Below are positions 45,184 to 55,393 of a DNA stretch of 64,000 nt, piece after piece. The stretch is from Rhodovarius lipocyclicus (lineage in GTDB: Bacteria > Pseudomonadota > Alphaproteobacteria > Acetobacterales > Acetobacteraceae). The notes beneath the pieces were generated by a model, which was given only the letters and a program-made list of their open reading frames with translations, was not told the origin of the DNA and searched no databases. Position 1 is the first letter of the stretch. Each line of letters begins with the position of its first letter. The stretch covers positions 19,546 through 83,545 of the forward strand of contig NZ_JAAABL010000012.1 in the NCBI RefSeq assembly GCF_009900765.1. Direction: 5' to 3'. The translations under genes and the position numbers were made by a program.

Positions 45184-45925
45184 CGACCGGCAGGTTCACG
45201 CCGGTGATGAAGCCGGCCTCGTCGCTCAGCAGGAACAGCACGGCGTTGCCCACCTCCTCGGCCTTGCCGAAGCGGCCGATGGGGTGGCGGGCGAGGAATT
45301 CGGCCTCGCGCTTCGGGCGGTCCTCGCCGGCGCCGGCGAAGGTGGCTTCCAGCATCGGCGTCCAGATCGATCCCGGGCAGACGCTGTTCACGCGGATGCC
45401 GTTCGGCGCCTCGCCCTTGGCCAGGCTGCGCACCATGCTGGTGACGGCGGCCTTGCTGGCGGCATAGGCCGGCATCACCGGCTGGGCGATCAGCCCGGCC
45501 GTCGAGGCGAAGGCCACGATCGAACCGCCGCCCGCCGCCTTGATCAGCGGCAGGATATACCGGATCGACAGCCAGGTGCCCTTCACGTTGATGTCGAACA
45601 CCCGGTCCCACTGCTCCTCGGAGATCTCCAGGAAGCCCAGGGTGGGGCCGAGCGTGCCGGCGGCGGTGGCCAGCAGGGTGACGGGGCCAAGGGCGGCGGC
45701 GGCTTCGGCCAGGCGCTGCTGGTCCGCGGCGCTGGTCACGTCACCCACCACGGTGATGGAACCGGGGCAGTTGGCGGCGGTCTCGGCGAGGCCCGCCTCG
45801 TCGCGGTCGAACAGCACCACCCGCGCGCCCTCGCGCGCCAGCCCTTCGGCGGTGACGCGGCCAAGCCCCGAGGCGCCGCCGGTGACGACCGCGATGCGGC
45901 CGGAGAAGCGTGGGGAAGATGACAT
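45164..45925 (-). CDS. Short-chain dehydrogenase/reductase
   Basis: Encodes 253 residues. Classical motifs: 'VVTGGASGLGRVTA', catalytic Ser in 'AFASTAGL' and 'YAASKAAV' Tyr-Lys. The NNAG element is replaced by 'LATAAGTLG', a modest deviation. First gene of the six-gene minus-strand operon and divergent from the IclR regulator, with about 120 bp between starts. Substrate unknown. Confidence 0.86.
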   Translation of the reverse strand: MSSSPRFSGRIAVVTGGASGLGRVTAEGLAREGARVVLFDRDEAGLAETAANCPGSITVVGDVTSAADQQRLAEAAAALGPVTLLATAAGTLGPTLGFLEISEEQWDRVFDINVKGTWLSIRYILPLIKAAGGGSIVAFASTAGLIAQPVMPAYAASKAAVTSMVRSLAKGEAPNGIRVNSVCPGSIWTPMLEATFAGAGEDRPKREAEFLARHPIGRFGKAEEVGNAVLFLLSDEAGFITGVNLPVDGGRLA

Positions 45926-46044
45926 CGTCAGCAGGCTCCGTTTTGGGCGGATGCGGCACTCGGTCCGCAGGCACCAAAGGCAAATAAGTATTGACTAACG
46001 ATACGGTCGAATTGGAAAAGGAGGTTAAAGGGGGCTTCATCACC

Positions 46045-46842
46045 ATGTCAAAGGCGAATTTCAGCCCCGGCTCCGGCGCGCCCGAGGCGGTTGACACCAG
46101 ACTGTTCATTCAGGCCGTGGAGCGCGCGTTTCGTGTGCTCGAAGCCTTCGCGGACCGGCCGCAGCCGCTGACGCTGTCCGAAATCGCGGCGGCCATCGGC
46201 ACGGACAAAAGCGGCGCGCAGCGGCTGTGCTACACGCTGCGCCGCCTCGGCTATCTGCGGGTGGACCCGCTCGGGCGCGGTTTCCTGCCGGGCATTCTCT
46301 CGCTCTACCGCTCCTATGATTTCCTGCGCACGCATGAGCTGGTGCAGCGCGCGGCCTCCCCGCTCGGCGAATTGCGCCGCACGGCGGAGGAACGCGTGGA
46401 CCTGAGCCTGTGGGACGATATCGACATCGTCTACGCCATGCGGCTGCAGAGCCGGCGCGAGACCTTCCACGCCACGCTGATCGGCCGGCGGCTGCCCATC
46501 GCGCTGTCCTCCGGTGGGCGGGCGATGATGGCGCTGATGGATGACGCCACCGTGGAGGACATCCTGGCGCGCTGCGAACGCCCGCCGCTGACGCCGCGCA
46601 CCGTCACCGAGCTGCCGGCCCTGCGCGCCCTGATCGCCGAGGCACGCGAGTGCGGCTATGCCCTGGCGCTGGAACAGGCGCTGCTGGGGGAGGTCGTGCT
46701 GGGCGCCGCCATCCGCGACCGCCAGGGGCGGCCCGTGGGGGCGGTGCATATCGCGGCCTCCCTCTCCGACTGGAGCGTGGAGGATTTCCGGCGCCGCATG
46801 GCACCGCTGGCGATGGAGACGGCGCGCTCGCTGAGCGAGTGA
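46045..46842 (+). CDS. IclR-family transcriptional regulator
   Basis: Encodes 265 residues from the ATG at 46045; a TTG at 45991 would add 18 residues. The winged HTH is at residues 24-80 ('AFRVLEAFADRPQPLTLSEI', 'IGTDKSGAQRLCYTLRRLGY'), followed by the IclR effector domain ('ALSSGGRAMMALM', 'GAVHIAASLSDWS'). Divergent to the SDR/imidase/amidase operon, which it most likely controls. It may respond to an aromatic or dicarboxylic intermediate, as family members often do. Confidence 0.88.
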   Translation: MSKANFSPGSGAPEAVDTRLFIQAVERAFRVLEAFADRPQPLTLSEIAAAIGTDKSGAQRLCYTLRRLGYLRVDPLGRGFLPGILSLYRSYDFLRTHELVQRAASPLGELRRTAEERVDLSLWDDIDIVYAMRLQSRRETFHATLIGRRLPIALSSGGRAMMALMDDATVEDILARCERPPLTPRTVTELPALRALIAEARECGYALALEQALLGEVVLGAAIRDRQGRPVGAVHIAASLSDWSVEDFRRRMAPLAMETARSLSE

Positions 46843-46862
46843 GCGCGGCCCATCCCCAGGCC

Positions 46863-47567
46863 CTACGCGACCTTCGCCGGCTTGCCGGCCTGCAACGCCG
46901 CCTCGATCTGCGCCGCGCTCTGCACATCGCCGAAGAACAGATAGAAGTTGATCAGCGAGGCATTGTGCTCCGCATCCGTCATCGCGGCATTGCCGTCGCT
47001 GACCATGATGGTGCGGAAGTTCAGCATCATCGCGTCCCGCGCCGTGCTCTCGCAGCATACATTGGTCAGCGTGCCGGTGATCAGCACCGTGTCGATGCCG
47101 CGCGCGCGCAGCCGCTGCTCCAGGTCCGACGCACCGCGGATGAAGCAGGAATAGCGGTATTTCGGCACGATCTCGTCCTCGGCGCGGATATCGAGATCGG
47201 GCCAGAACTCATGCCCCTTGGTGCCGGGCGAGATGGAGCGGATGCGCGCGGCCCGGCGTTCCGGGCTCGCCTGTTCCTCCAGCACCGACCACTCGATGCG
47301 GGACTTCTCGTCGGAGGCGTTCTGGATCCAGTAGACCGTCCCGCCGGCCTGGCGCAGCGCCTGGGCCAGGCCGTTGATGACGGGCACGATGTCGGGCGCG
47401 GTCGGCACGCAGGAATGGCCGACCTCGGCATTCATGTAGCCGTTCTGCATGTCCACCACGAGCAGCGCGGTGCGCGCGGGGTCCAGCGCCGCGAAGGGGT
47501 GCGGCGTGCCGCAGCGCTTCACGACGCGCGCGATGATCTCGGGCGGGATCTCGATCTTATGAGGCAT
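46863..47567 (-). CDS. Isochorismatase-family cysteine hydrolase
   Basis: Encodes 234 residues from the ATG at 47567, overlapping the end of the ABC ATPase gene (ATGA). The triad is present: Asp in 'LLVVDMQNGYMN' (near residue 40), Lys in 'IVPKYRYSCF' (near 137) and Cys in 'TLTNVCCESTARDA' (near 172). Members hydrolyse N-carbamoyl compounds, ureidoacrylate, nicotinamide or biuret. Last gene of a peptide-type importer operon, so it probably acts on the imported molecule. Confidence 0.85.
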   Translation of the reverse strand: MPHKIEIPPEIIARVVKRCGTPHPFAALDPARTALLVVDMQNGYMNAEVGHSCVPTAPDIVPVINGLAQALRQAGGTVYWIQNASDEKSRIEWSVLEEQASPERRAARIRSISPGTKGHEFWPDLDIRAEDEIVPKYRYSCFIRGASDLEQRLRARGIDTVLITGTLTNVCCESTARDAMMLNFRTIMVSDGNAAMTDAEHNASLINFYLFFGDVQSAAQIEAALQAGKPAKVA

Positions 47568-48544
47568 CAGGCGAACTCCGGTTGTTCCACGCGGATGCAG
47601 CGCACGATGCGCCCCGGCGCCGGCGTGACCGGCGGCGGGCTGCCCGCGTTGCATTCCGCGATCATCCTGGGGCAGCGCGGCGCGAAGCTGCACCCCGGCG
47701 GCAGGCGCCGCATGTCGGGCGGCGCGCCGGGGATGGTCTTCAGATCCTGGTCACGCGGCTGGTCATGCACGGTCGAGGCCAGCAGCCCGGCGGTGTAGGG
47801 ATGCAGCGGGCTGCGCAGCACATCGCGCACCGTGCCCGTCTCCACCACGCGGCCCGCATACATCACCGCCACCCGGTCCGCGATCTCCGCCGCGACGCCC
47901 AGATCGTGCGTCACGAAGATCACACTCATGCCCAGTTCCTGCTGCAAACGCCGCAGCAGGATCAGCACCTGGATCTGCACCGTGGCGTCCAGCGCCGTGG
48001 TGGGCTCATCGGCCAGCAGCAGCTTGGGCTCGCAGGACAGGGCCAGCGCGATCATCGCGCGCTGGCGCAAGCCCCCCGACAGCTCATGCGGATAGGCATC
48101 CAGGCGCCGCTGCGCGGAGGGGATGCGCACCAGGTCGAACAGATCCAGCGCGCGCTGGCGCCCGGCCTTGTGGGAGACACCGCGATGCAGCGCCACCACC
48201 TCCGCGATCTGGTCGCCCACGCGCATCACCGGGTCGAAGGCGGTCATCGGCTCCTGGAAGATCATGGAGACGGTGCTGCCGCGCATCCGCCGCAAGGTGC
48301 CGTCGTCCATCGCCAGCACATCCTGGCCCGCGATCCTGATCTTGCCGGTGATGACGCTGCGCTTGGGCGGCAGCAACCGCATCAACGCGCGCATGGTGAC
48401 GGATTTGCCCGAGCCGCTCTCGCCCAGCATGCACATCACCTCGCCGGGCATCATGCTGAAGCTGACGCCGTTCACCGCGCGGACATTGCTCTCCCGCGTC
48501 ACGAAATTGACCGAGAGGTCCTCGACCTCCACGAGGGGAGACAT
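47567..48544 (-). CDS. ABC transporter ATPase, DppD type
   Basis: Encodes 325 residues: Walker A 'GESGSGKS' at residues 41-48, '[14 protein letters not shown]' signature, Walker B '[11 protein letters not shown]', switch 'FVTHDLG' and the Cys-rich tail ('[14 protein letters not shown]'). The ATG at 48544 is used here; an in-frame TTG at 48559 overlaps the upstream stop and could be the real coupled start. Motor subunit of the importer whose receptor is encoded at 51494-53086. Confidence 0.9.
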   Translation of the reverse strand: MSPLVEVEDLSVNFVTRESNVRAVNGVSFSMMPGEVMCMLGESGSGKSVTMRALMRLLPPKRSVITGKIRIAGQDVLAMDDGTLRRMRGSTVSMIFQEPMTAFDPVMRVGDQIAEVVALHRGVSHKAGRQRALDLFDLVRIPSAQRRLDAYPHELSGGLRQRAMIALALSCEPKLLLADEPTTALDATVQIQVLILLRRLQQELGMSVIFVTHDLGVAAEIADRVAVMYAGRVVETGTVRDVLRSPLHPYTAGLLASTVHDQPRDQDLKTIPGAPPDMRRLPPGCSFAPRCPRMIAECNAGSPPPVTPAPGRIVRCIRVEQPEFA

Positions 48545-48555
48545 GGCAGGCGCGC

Positions 48556-49617
<1,062 letters not shown>

Positions 49618-49619
49618 CT

Positions 49620-50525
49620 TCAGCTCCTCACATCCATCGCGGCGCGCAGGCCGTCGCTGACCAGGTTCATGCTGACGGAGGTCAGCAGGATGGCGATGCC
49701 GGGCATGGCCGCCACCAGCGGGCTGACATAGATCGACTGGCGCAGGGCGTTCAGCATCAGCCCCCAATCCGGGTCGGGCGGCTTCACGCCGAGGCCCAGG
49801 AAGGACAGGCCCGAAGCCAGGATGATCGCCACCGAGATCAGGCTGGAGGCATAGATCAGCACCGGCCCCAGCACATTGCCCAGCACATGGTGCCACAGCA
49901 CCTTGCGCAGCGGCGCGCCGGTGGCCCGCGCGGCGTCCACGAAATCCAGGTTGCGCACCTGGGTGGTCGCGGTTTCCGCCACGCGGCACAGCGGCGGGAT
50001 GAACACCAGCGACAGCGCGATCATGCCGTTTATGGCGCCACCGCCCATGGCCCCCGAAATCGCCACCGCCAGCAGCACGGAGGGGAAGGCGTAGAACACG
50101 TCCATCACGCGCATGATGGCCATGTTCAGCGGCCCGCCGGCGAAGCCCGCGATCAGCCCCAGCGTGCCGCCGATCAGCGTGGCCACCACCACGGGCATGA
50201 TGCCCATGGTCAGCGTGATGCGCCCGCCATACAGCAGGCGCGACAGCACATCGCGCCCCAGCTCATCGGTGCCGAGCCAGTAGCGGTCCTGGTATCCGGG
50301 CGGCTTCAGGCGGCGGATGATGCTTTCCTGATACGGATCGAACGGCGCCAGCAGCGGCGCGAACACGGCGGCCAGGATGATCAGCAGCAGCAGCGTGCCG
50401 AAGAACAGCGTGACGTAGTCGTAGCGCAGGCGGTAGCCGACCGTGCCCCAATAGCCGCGCTGCCGCGGCAGCGCGAGTTCCGTGGGGTCGGTGGGCGGCA
50501 CGGCATCGCTCACGGCGGTGGACAT
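49620..50525 (-). CDS. ABC transporter permease, DppC type
   Basis: Encodes 301 residues. The N-terminal cytoplasmic ~35 residues precede helix 1 ('[16 protein letters not shown]'). '[20 protein letters not shown]' is the class motif and '[20 protein letters not shown]' the EAA loop. It lies 10 bases after the DppB-type gene and 2 before the ATPase gene. Second channel subunit. Confidence 0.9.
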   Translation of the reverse strand: MSTAVSDAVPPTDPTELALPRQRGYWGTVGYRLRYDYVTLFFGTLLLLIILAAVFAPLLAPFDPYQESIIRRLKPPGYQDRYWLGTDELGRDVLSRLLYGGRITLTMGIMPVVVATLIGGTLGLIAGFAGGPLNMAIMRVMDVFYAFPSVLLAVAISGAMGGGAINGMIALSLVFIPPLCRVAETATTQVRNLDFVDAARATGAPLRKVLWHHVLGNVLGPVLIYASSLISVAIILASGLSFLGLGVKPPDPDWGLMLNALRQSIYVSPLVAAMPGIAILLTSVSMNLVSDGLRAAMDVRS

Positions 50526-50535
50526 GCGGAACCTT

Positions 50536-51483
50536 TCAGCCGCGCCGGATGCGCGGATCGAGCGTGGACTGGAACAGGTCCACCGCGAGGTTGGTCACGA
50601 CGAAGATCATCGCCAGCACGAGGATGGTGCCCTGCAGCACCGGCACGTCGCGGGTCAGGATCGCCTTGCTCAGCAGATAGCCGCTGCCCGGCCAGGCGAA
50701 GACCGTCTCCACCAGGATGGAGCCGCCCATCAGCGTGCCAAACTGCAGCCCCATCACGGCGAGCACCGGCGGCAGCGCGTTCTTGATCGCGTGCTTCAGC
50801 ACCCGCCATTCCGGCAGGCCGTTGGCGCGCAGCGTGACCACGAATTCCTGGTTCATCACCTCCGACACCGCGGAGCGCGTGGTGCGCGCGATGATGCCCA
50901 CCGGGATCATCGACAGCGTGATCACCGGCAGGATCAGGTACTGGATATGCTCCCAGCTGGTGGGGTCGAAGGTATCGCCCGCCGTGCCGGAGGACGGCAG
51001 CAGCATCAGCTCCACCGAGAAGATGATGACCAGCACGATGGCCAGCCAGTAGTTCGGGATCGACACGCCGAGCACCGCGACACCGGTCACGGCGCGGTCG
51101 ATCCAGGTGCCGGACTTGCGCCCGGCGATGGTGCCCAGGATGAAGGCGATGCTGAAGGCCACCAGCACGGACAGGAAGGCCAGCAGCACCGTGTTGCCCA
51201 GCGAGCGCTGGATCTCCTCGATCACCGGCCGCCCATTGGCGATGGAGCGGCCGAAATCGCCCGTGGCCACGCGATACAGCCATTCCGCGTACTGGATCAC
51301 GATCGGCCGGTCGAGGCCGTAGAGGCGCTTGAGGCGCTCCACGGTCTCGGCATCCGCATCGGGCGGCAGCAGCGTCTGGATGGGGTCGCCCGGCGCCAGA
51401 TAGACCAGCGCGAAGCAGACCATCGAGACACCCAGCGCGATCGGGATCGCGGCGAGCAGGCGGCGGATCACATAGCCGAACAT
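50536..51483 (-). CDS. ABC transporter permease, DppB type
   Basis: Encodes 315 residues with helix 1 at residues 8-28 and the family loop 'VYLAPGDPIQTLLPPD'. The EAA loop is 'QEFVVTLRANGLPEWRVLKH' and the last helix runs to 'LDPRIRRG'. It starts 10 bases after the receptor gene on the minus strand. First channel subunit of the third complete importer in the window. Confidence 0.9.
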   Translation of the reverse strand: MFGYVIRRLLAAIPIALGVSMVCFALVYLAPGDPIQTLLPPDADAETVERLKRLYGLDRPIVIQYAEWLYRVATGDFGRSIANGRPVIEEIQRSLGNTVLLAFLSVLVAFSIAFILGTIAGRKSGTWIDRAVTGVAVLGVSIPNYWLAIVLVIIFSVELMLLPSSGTAGDTFDPTSWEHIQYLILPVITLSMIPVGIIARTTRSAVSEVMNQEFVVTLRANGLPEWRVLKHAIKNALPPVLAVMGLQFGTLMGGSILVETVFAWPGSGYLLSKAILTRDVPVLQGTILVLAMIFVVTNLAVDLFQSTLDPRIRRG

Positions 51484-51493
51484 GGGCCTGGCC

Positions 51494-53086
51494 TCAGCGC
51501 GGCGCGATGGTGATGGGCGTCAGGTCCTGGAACCAGCTCTGGGCCTGGACGAAGCCGCGCACGCGCGGCGACATGGCGCGTGGGTTCAGATCGTGCACCA
51601 CCCACAGCATCACGGCATCCTCGCTCATCTTCTCATGCACCTGCGTCAGCAGCGCGAGGCGGGCGGCGGGGTCGAAGGTGGCCAGCGCCTGGTCGATCAG
51701 GGCATCCATCTCCGCGCTGCGGTAATGGCCCCAGTTGGACCCGGCGGGGGCCGCCTGGCGGCTCCAGACGAAGCGGAACATGCCGTTGAACGGGTCCTGC
51801 AGCGAACGGCTGATGTTGATGCCGTGCACGCCCTGGTGGCGCTCCCGGCCCTCGCGGCCCACTTGCAGCAGCGCGTTCCAGTCCATGGTCTGCAGCGTCA
51901 CCTGGAAGCCCGCGGCCTCCAGCTGGGACTTCACCAGCTCGTTCATCGGCAGCGGCTGCATCTGGCCGGAACCGGAGGTGGAGATGGCGAAGGTCACGCG
52001 GCAGGGCAGGCAGTTCGCCTCCCGCAGCAGGGCGCGGGCGCGGGCGGGGTCGTACTCATACCGGCGCGGGTTGCCGTAATAGGGCGCGGAGGGCGGCAGG
52101 TTGGCGAAGCTTTCCAGCGCCACGCCGCCCAGCATCTCGCGGAAATCGGCGCGGTTCAGGGCGTGGTTGGCGGCGCGCCGCACCCGCACATCGGCGAACG
52201 GCCCGTCCACGAAGTTCAGCTGATAGGCCCAGTTGTGCGGATAGGGCGCGGTGACGATCTGCATGCGCGAGGACCGCAGGCGGGGAATGGCATCGGGCGC
52301 CGGCGCCTCGATCCAATCCACCTGGCCCGAGAGCAGGGCCGCCGTGCGGGTCGAGGCCTCGGGCATCGGCAGCAGGATCAGCCGGTCATGGCGGGGGATG
52401 CGGGTGCGGTCCCAGTAGTCGGGGTTGCGAACCAGTTCCAGGCGCTCGCCCGGCACCATGCGGGAGAACCGGTAGGGCCCGGTGCCCGAGGGGTTGCGGG
52501 CGAAGGCGTCGGCGTCGTTGCCCACCTCGGCCGAACGGCGGGGGCTGACCATCATCAGGAAGGACATGTTGTAGGGCAGCAGGCTGTCCGGCTGCTTGGT
52601 GGTGATGGCGATGGTGTAGTCGTCCACCGCCTCGATGCCCTCGTAATTGCCCAGATAGGCGCGGGCGAAGGCGAACTGCCGGGCGTTGAACTGCGGCGCG
52701 CTTTCCTGGGTGAAGCGCTGGAAGTTCCACACGATGTCGGCCGCCGTCATCGGCGAGCCATCATGGAACTTCACGTCGCGGCGCAGGTTGAAGATCCAGC
52801 GGCGGTTGTTGTTCGGGTCGATCGCCCAGGAGGAAGCGAGGCCCGGCTTGATGTCGGCCGCCACATCGCCGCGCGACAGGTCCCACAGGACCAGCGCGTC
52901 GTACAGGTTGTAGCCGACGAAGCGCCAACCCTCGAAGCCCTGGTCGGGGATGCCGGCGGTCAGCGGGATGTCGCCCGCCGTCATGGCGACGCGCAGCACG
53001 GTTTCCTGCGCCTTGGCGGGCGGGGCCGCGAGGGTGGCGAGAAGGGCGAAGCCCGCGCACAAGGAAGCAAGGCGTCTCGTCGTCAT
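51494..53086 (-). CDS. ABC transporter substrate-binding protein, family 5
   Basis: Encodes 530 residues with a Sec signal peptide ('FALLATLAAPPAKA') and GGGAG before the ATG. 'LASSWAIDPNNNRRWIFNLR' and 'DVKFHDGSPMTAADIVWNFQ' are the family-5 fingerprints. It heads an operon of receptor, two permeases, two ATPases and an isochorismatase-like hydrolase. The hydrolase hints at a carbamoyl- or amide-bearing ligand; peptides are the default guess. Confidence 0.9.
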   Translation of the reverse strand: MTTRRLASLCAGFALLATLAAPPAKAQETVLRVAMTAGDIPLTAGIPDQGFEGWRFVGYNLYDALVLWDLSRGDVAADIKPGLASSWAIDPNNNRRWIFNLRRDVKFHDGSPMTAADIVWNFQRFTQESAPQFNARQFAFARAYLGNYEGIEAVDDYTIAITTKQPDSLLPYNMSFLMMVSPRRSAEVGNDADAFARNPSGTGPYRFSRMVPGERLELVRNPDYWDRTRIPRHDRLILLPMPEASTRTAALLSGQVDWIEAPAPDAIPRLRSSRMQIVTAPYPHNWAYQLNFVDGPFADVRVRRAANHALNRADFREMLGGVALESFANLPPSAPYYGNPRRYEYDPARARALLREANCLPCRVTFAISTSGSGQMQPLPMNELVKSQLEAAGFQVTLQTMDWNALLQVGREGRERHQGVHGINISRSLQDPFNGMFRFVWSRQAAPAGSNWGHYRSAEMDALIDQALATFDPAARLALLTQVHEKMSEDAVMLWVVHDLNPRAMSPRVRGFVQAQSWFQDLTPITIAPR

Positions 53087-53335
53087 GTCATCTCCCGTCC
53101 GGACAGCGCGCGGCCGCCGGGGTTGCGTGAATCATGACTGGCATCCCTGTCGCCCCGTTGGACGAGGCGTTGCGGGAAGGCTAGGCGGTCGGGGAAACGC
53201 GCTTCAAGATGAAAATCCAGGCAAACAAGACAATGCACGGGCACCGAAACCGGAACGGCGGCCCGATTGTGCAGTTCCTGTGCAGATGCCGCTCACGCTG
53301 GCCGTGCCGCGCCGGGCGGGCCATGATGCCCCACC

Positions 53336-54337
53336 ATGCATGCCCTGACCCCCGATCTCGCCGCCAGCTTCGCCGCCATCGCGCTCGGCCATGTGGAGCG
53401 CGAATACCCCAACAAGCCCGACCACACCCTGGCCGGGCCCGAGGATGCGCGCACACCCAGCGCCCTGCATCCCATCTTCTACGGCAGCTATGACTGGCAT
53501 TCCTGCGTGCACAGCCACTGGATGCTGGCGCGGCTGCTGCGCCGCCATCCCGACATGGCCGCGGCCAGCCGGATCGCGGCGCTGTTCGACCGGCAATTCA
53601 CGCCCGGGAAGGTGGCGAGCGAATGCGCCTATCTGGCCCACCCCGGCGCGCGCGGCTTCAAGCGCCCCTATGGCTGGGCCTGGCTGCTGAAGCTGGCGGC
53701 AGAGCTCAGCGCCCTGCCCGATCAGCGCTGGGCCCGGGCGCTGGCGCCGCTGGCCGAGGCGTTCGCCCAGCGCTTCCGGGATTTCCTGCCCATCGCCAAC
53801 TATCCGGTGCGGGTGGGCACGCATTTCAACACCGCCTTCGGCCTGCGCATGGCCGCCGACTACGCCGAGGCGACCCACGACACCGCCCTGCTGGATCTGC
53901 TGCGCGCCACCGCCCGGCGCTGGTACGGCGCGGACCGCGCATGCCCCGCCTGGGGCGAGCCCAGCGGCGATGACTTCCTGTCCTCCGCGCTGATCGAGGC
54001 CGAGGCCATGCGCCGCCTGCTGCCCGGCCAGGAATTCCAACCCTGGTTCGCGGCCTTCCTGCCGGAACTGGCGGCGGGCGAACCCGCCACCCTGTTCCAC
54101 CCGCCCACTGTAAGCGACCGCAGCGATGGCAAGATCGCGCATCTGGACGGGCTGGCGCTCAGCCGCGCCTGGTGCCTGCGGGCGCTGGCCCAGGCCCTGC
54201 CGCCTTCCAGCCGTGCACCGATGGAGGAAGCGGCCCACAGGCATCTGGAAGCCGCGATGCCGCATCTGGCCGGGGACTATATGGGGGAGCATTGGCTGGC
54301 CAGCTTCGCCACGCTGGCGCTGGATGGGGATGAGTGA
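53336..54337 (+). CDS. DUF2891 family protein
   Basis: Encodes 333 residues. 'HPIFYGSYDWHSCVHSHWML' near residue 45, 'ECAYLAHPGARGFKRPYGWA' near 100, 'YPVRVGTHFNTAFGL' near 160 and 'CPAWGEPSGDDFLSSAL' near 205 are the recognisable blocks of DUF2891, helical proteins of unknown function that resemble alpha/alpha-barrel glycosidase-like folds. No signal peptide. It is monocistronic, between the ABC receptor gene (divergent) and a Bug operon (convergent). Biochemical role not known. Confidence 0.85.
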   Translation: MHALTPDLAASFAAIALGHVEREYPNKPDHTLAGPEDARTPSALHPIFYGSYDWHSCVHSHWMLARLLRRHPDMAAASRIAALFDRQFTPGKVASECAYLAHPGARGFKRPYGWAWLLKLAAELSALPDQRWARALAPLAEAFAQRFRDFLPIANYPVRVGTHFNTAFGLRMAADYAEATHDTALLDLLRATARRWYGADRACPAWGEPSGDDFLSSALIEAEAMRRLLPGQEFQPWFAAFLPELAAGEPATLFHPPTVSDRSDGKIAHLDGLALSRAWCLRALAQALPPSSRAPMEEAAHRHLEAAMPHLAGDYMGEHWLASFATLALDGDE

Positions 54338-54339
54338 GG

Positions 54340-54418
54340 AAAGGCCAGGGGCCTTTCGGCTCCTGGCGGGTTCCAAGGGCGGAGCCCTTGGTGGGGGTCG
54401 AGGGGGGCGAAGCCCCCT
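54340..54418. terminator. Three-hairpin spacer between convergent genes
   Basis: Three consecutive perfect hairpins: AAAGGCC/GGCCTTT (54340-54356), CCAAGGGC/GCCCTTGG (54373-54391) and GGGGGC/GCCCCC (around 54402-54417). They separate the DUF2891 gene from the convergent Bug operon and probably end transcription from both sides. No T runs are present. Confidence 0.55.
54346..54365 (-). repeat. Dispersed 20-nt repeat, copy 2
   Basis: The exact reverse complement of the 20-nt element at 39173-39192. Relative to the upstream stop codon (here the minus-strand Bug gene) it sits in the same orientation as copy 1, behind G/C-rich hairpins. Confidence 0.65.
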
Positions 54419-54427
54419 GCCCCTCCC

Positions 54428-55393
54428 TCAGTCGATCCGGATATCCAGCGCCTTCACCGGCTCCTCCCACCTGGCGCGATCGGCCGCGATGAAGCGTCCG
54501 AACTCGGCTGGCGTGTTGGTGCTCAGCACGGCGGCCTGGGCGCGGAACACCTCCTGCACCGCGGGCGCGCGGGCGGCTTCGGCGATGGCCTCGGCCAGTT
54601 TGTTCGCGACCTCGGCCGGCAAGCGGGCCGGGCCCAGCACGCCGAACCAGTTGCCGCCCTCCACGGCCACGCCCGCCTCGCGCAGGGTGGGCACCTGGGG
54701 CAGCAGGGCCACGCGCTCGGCGGCGGAGACCGCGAGCAGCTTCACCCGCCCGTCGCGGGATGCGGCCTCGGCGCCGCCGGCGGTCAGGAACATGCAGTCC
54801 ACCTGCCCGCCGATCACGGCCGTGATGCCAGGCGCCTGGCCGGTGAAGGGCGCGTGCAGCGCCTCCAGCCCCGTGGCCTTCAGCAGCAGTTCCATCGTCA
54901 GGTGGGAGGTGCTGCCGACGCCCCAGGAGGCATAGCTGACCCGACCCGGTGCCTCCCGCAGCTTGGACAGGAAGCCGGCCAGATCCGTCACGCCCATCCC
55001 CTGCCCCACCGCCAGCGCGAAGGGCGCGCGGGCGAACAGGCTGACGGGAGTAAAGTCGGTCACCGGGTTATAGGGCAGCCGGCGATAGACCAGCGGGTTG
55101 ATGGCGTGGGTCTCGGCATTGCCCAGGATCAGCGTGTGGCCATCGGGGGTGGCGCGGGCCACGGCTTCCGTGCCCAGGGCGCCGGTGGCGCCGGGGCGGT
55201 TCTCGATCACCACCGGCTGGCCGAGCGGGCCCTGCATGGCCTGCGCGAGGGAGCGCATGACCACATCGGCCAGCGCCCCCGGCGGCCAGGGGACGATGAC
55301 GCGCACGGGCCGCTCCGGAAAGGCCGCCCAGGCGACGCGCGGCGCGGCGAGTGCCGCGGCGACAGTGAATGCGGTTCGACGATTGATGGTCAT
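54428..55393 (-). CDS. Bug-family solute receptor
   Basis: Encodes 321 residues from the ATG at 55393, overlapping the dehydrogenase stop by four bases. The leader is 'INRRTAFTVAAALAAPRVAW'. Family motifs: 'FPERPVRVIVPWPPGALADV', 'VVIENRPGATGALG' and 'SWGVGSTSHLTMELL'. It is the last gene of the LacI-associated cluster, with no TctA/TctB partners. The translational coupling to a hydroxyacid dehydrogenase suggests a hydroxycarboxylate ligand. Confidence 0.88.
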   Translation of the reverse strand: MTINRRTAFTVAAALAAPRVAWAAFPERPVRVIVPWPPGALADVVMRSLAQAMQGPLGQPVVIENRPGATGALGTEAVARATPDGHTLILGNAETHAINPLVYRRLPYNPVTDFTPVSLFARAPFALAVGQGMGVTDLAGFLSKLREAPGRVSYASWGVGSTSHLTMELLLKATGLEALHAPFTGQAPGITAVIGGQVDCMFLTAGGAEAASRDGRVKLLAVSAAERVALLPQVPTLREAGVAVEGGNWFGVLGPARLPAEVANKLAEAIAEAARAPAVQEVFRAQAAVLSTNTPAEFGRFIAADRARWEEPVKALDIRID

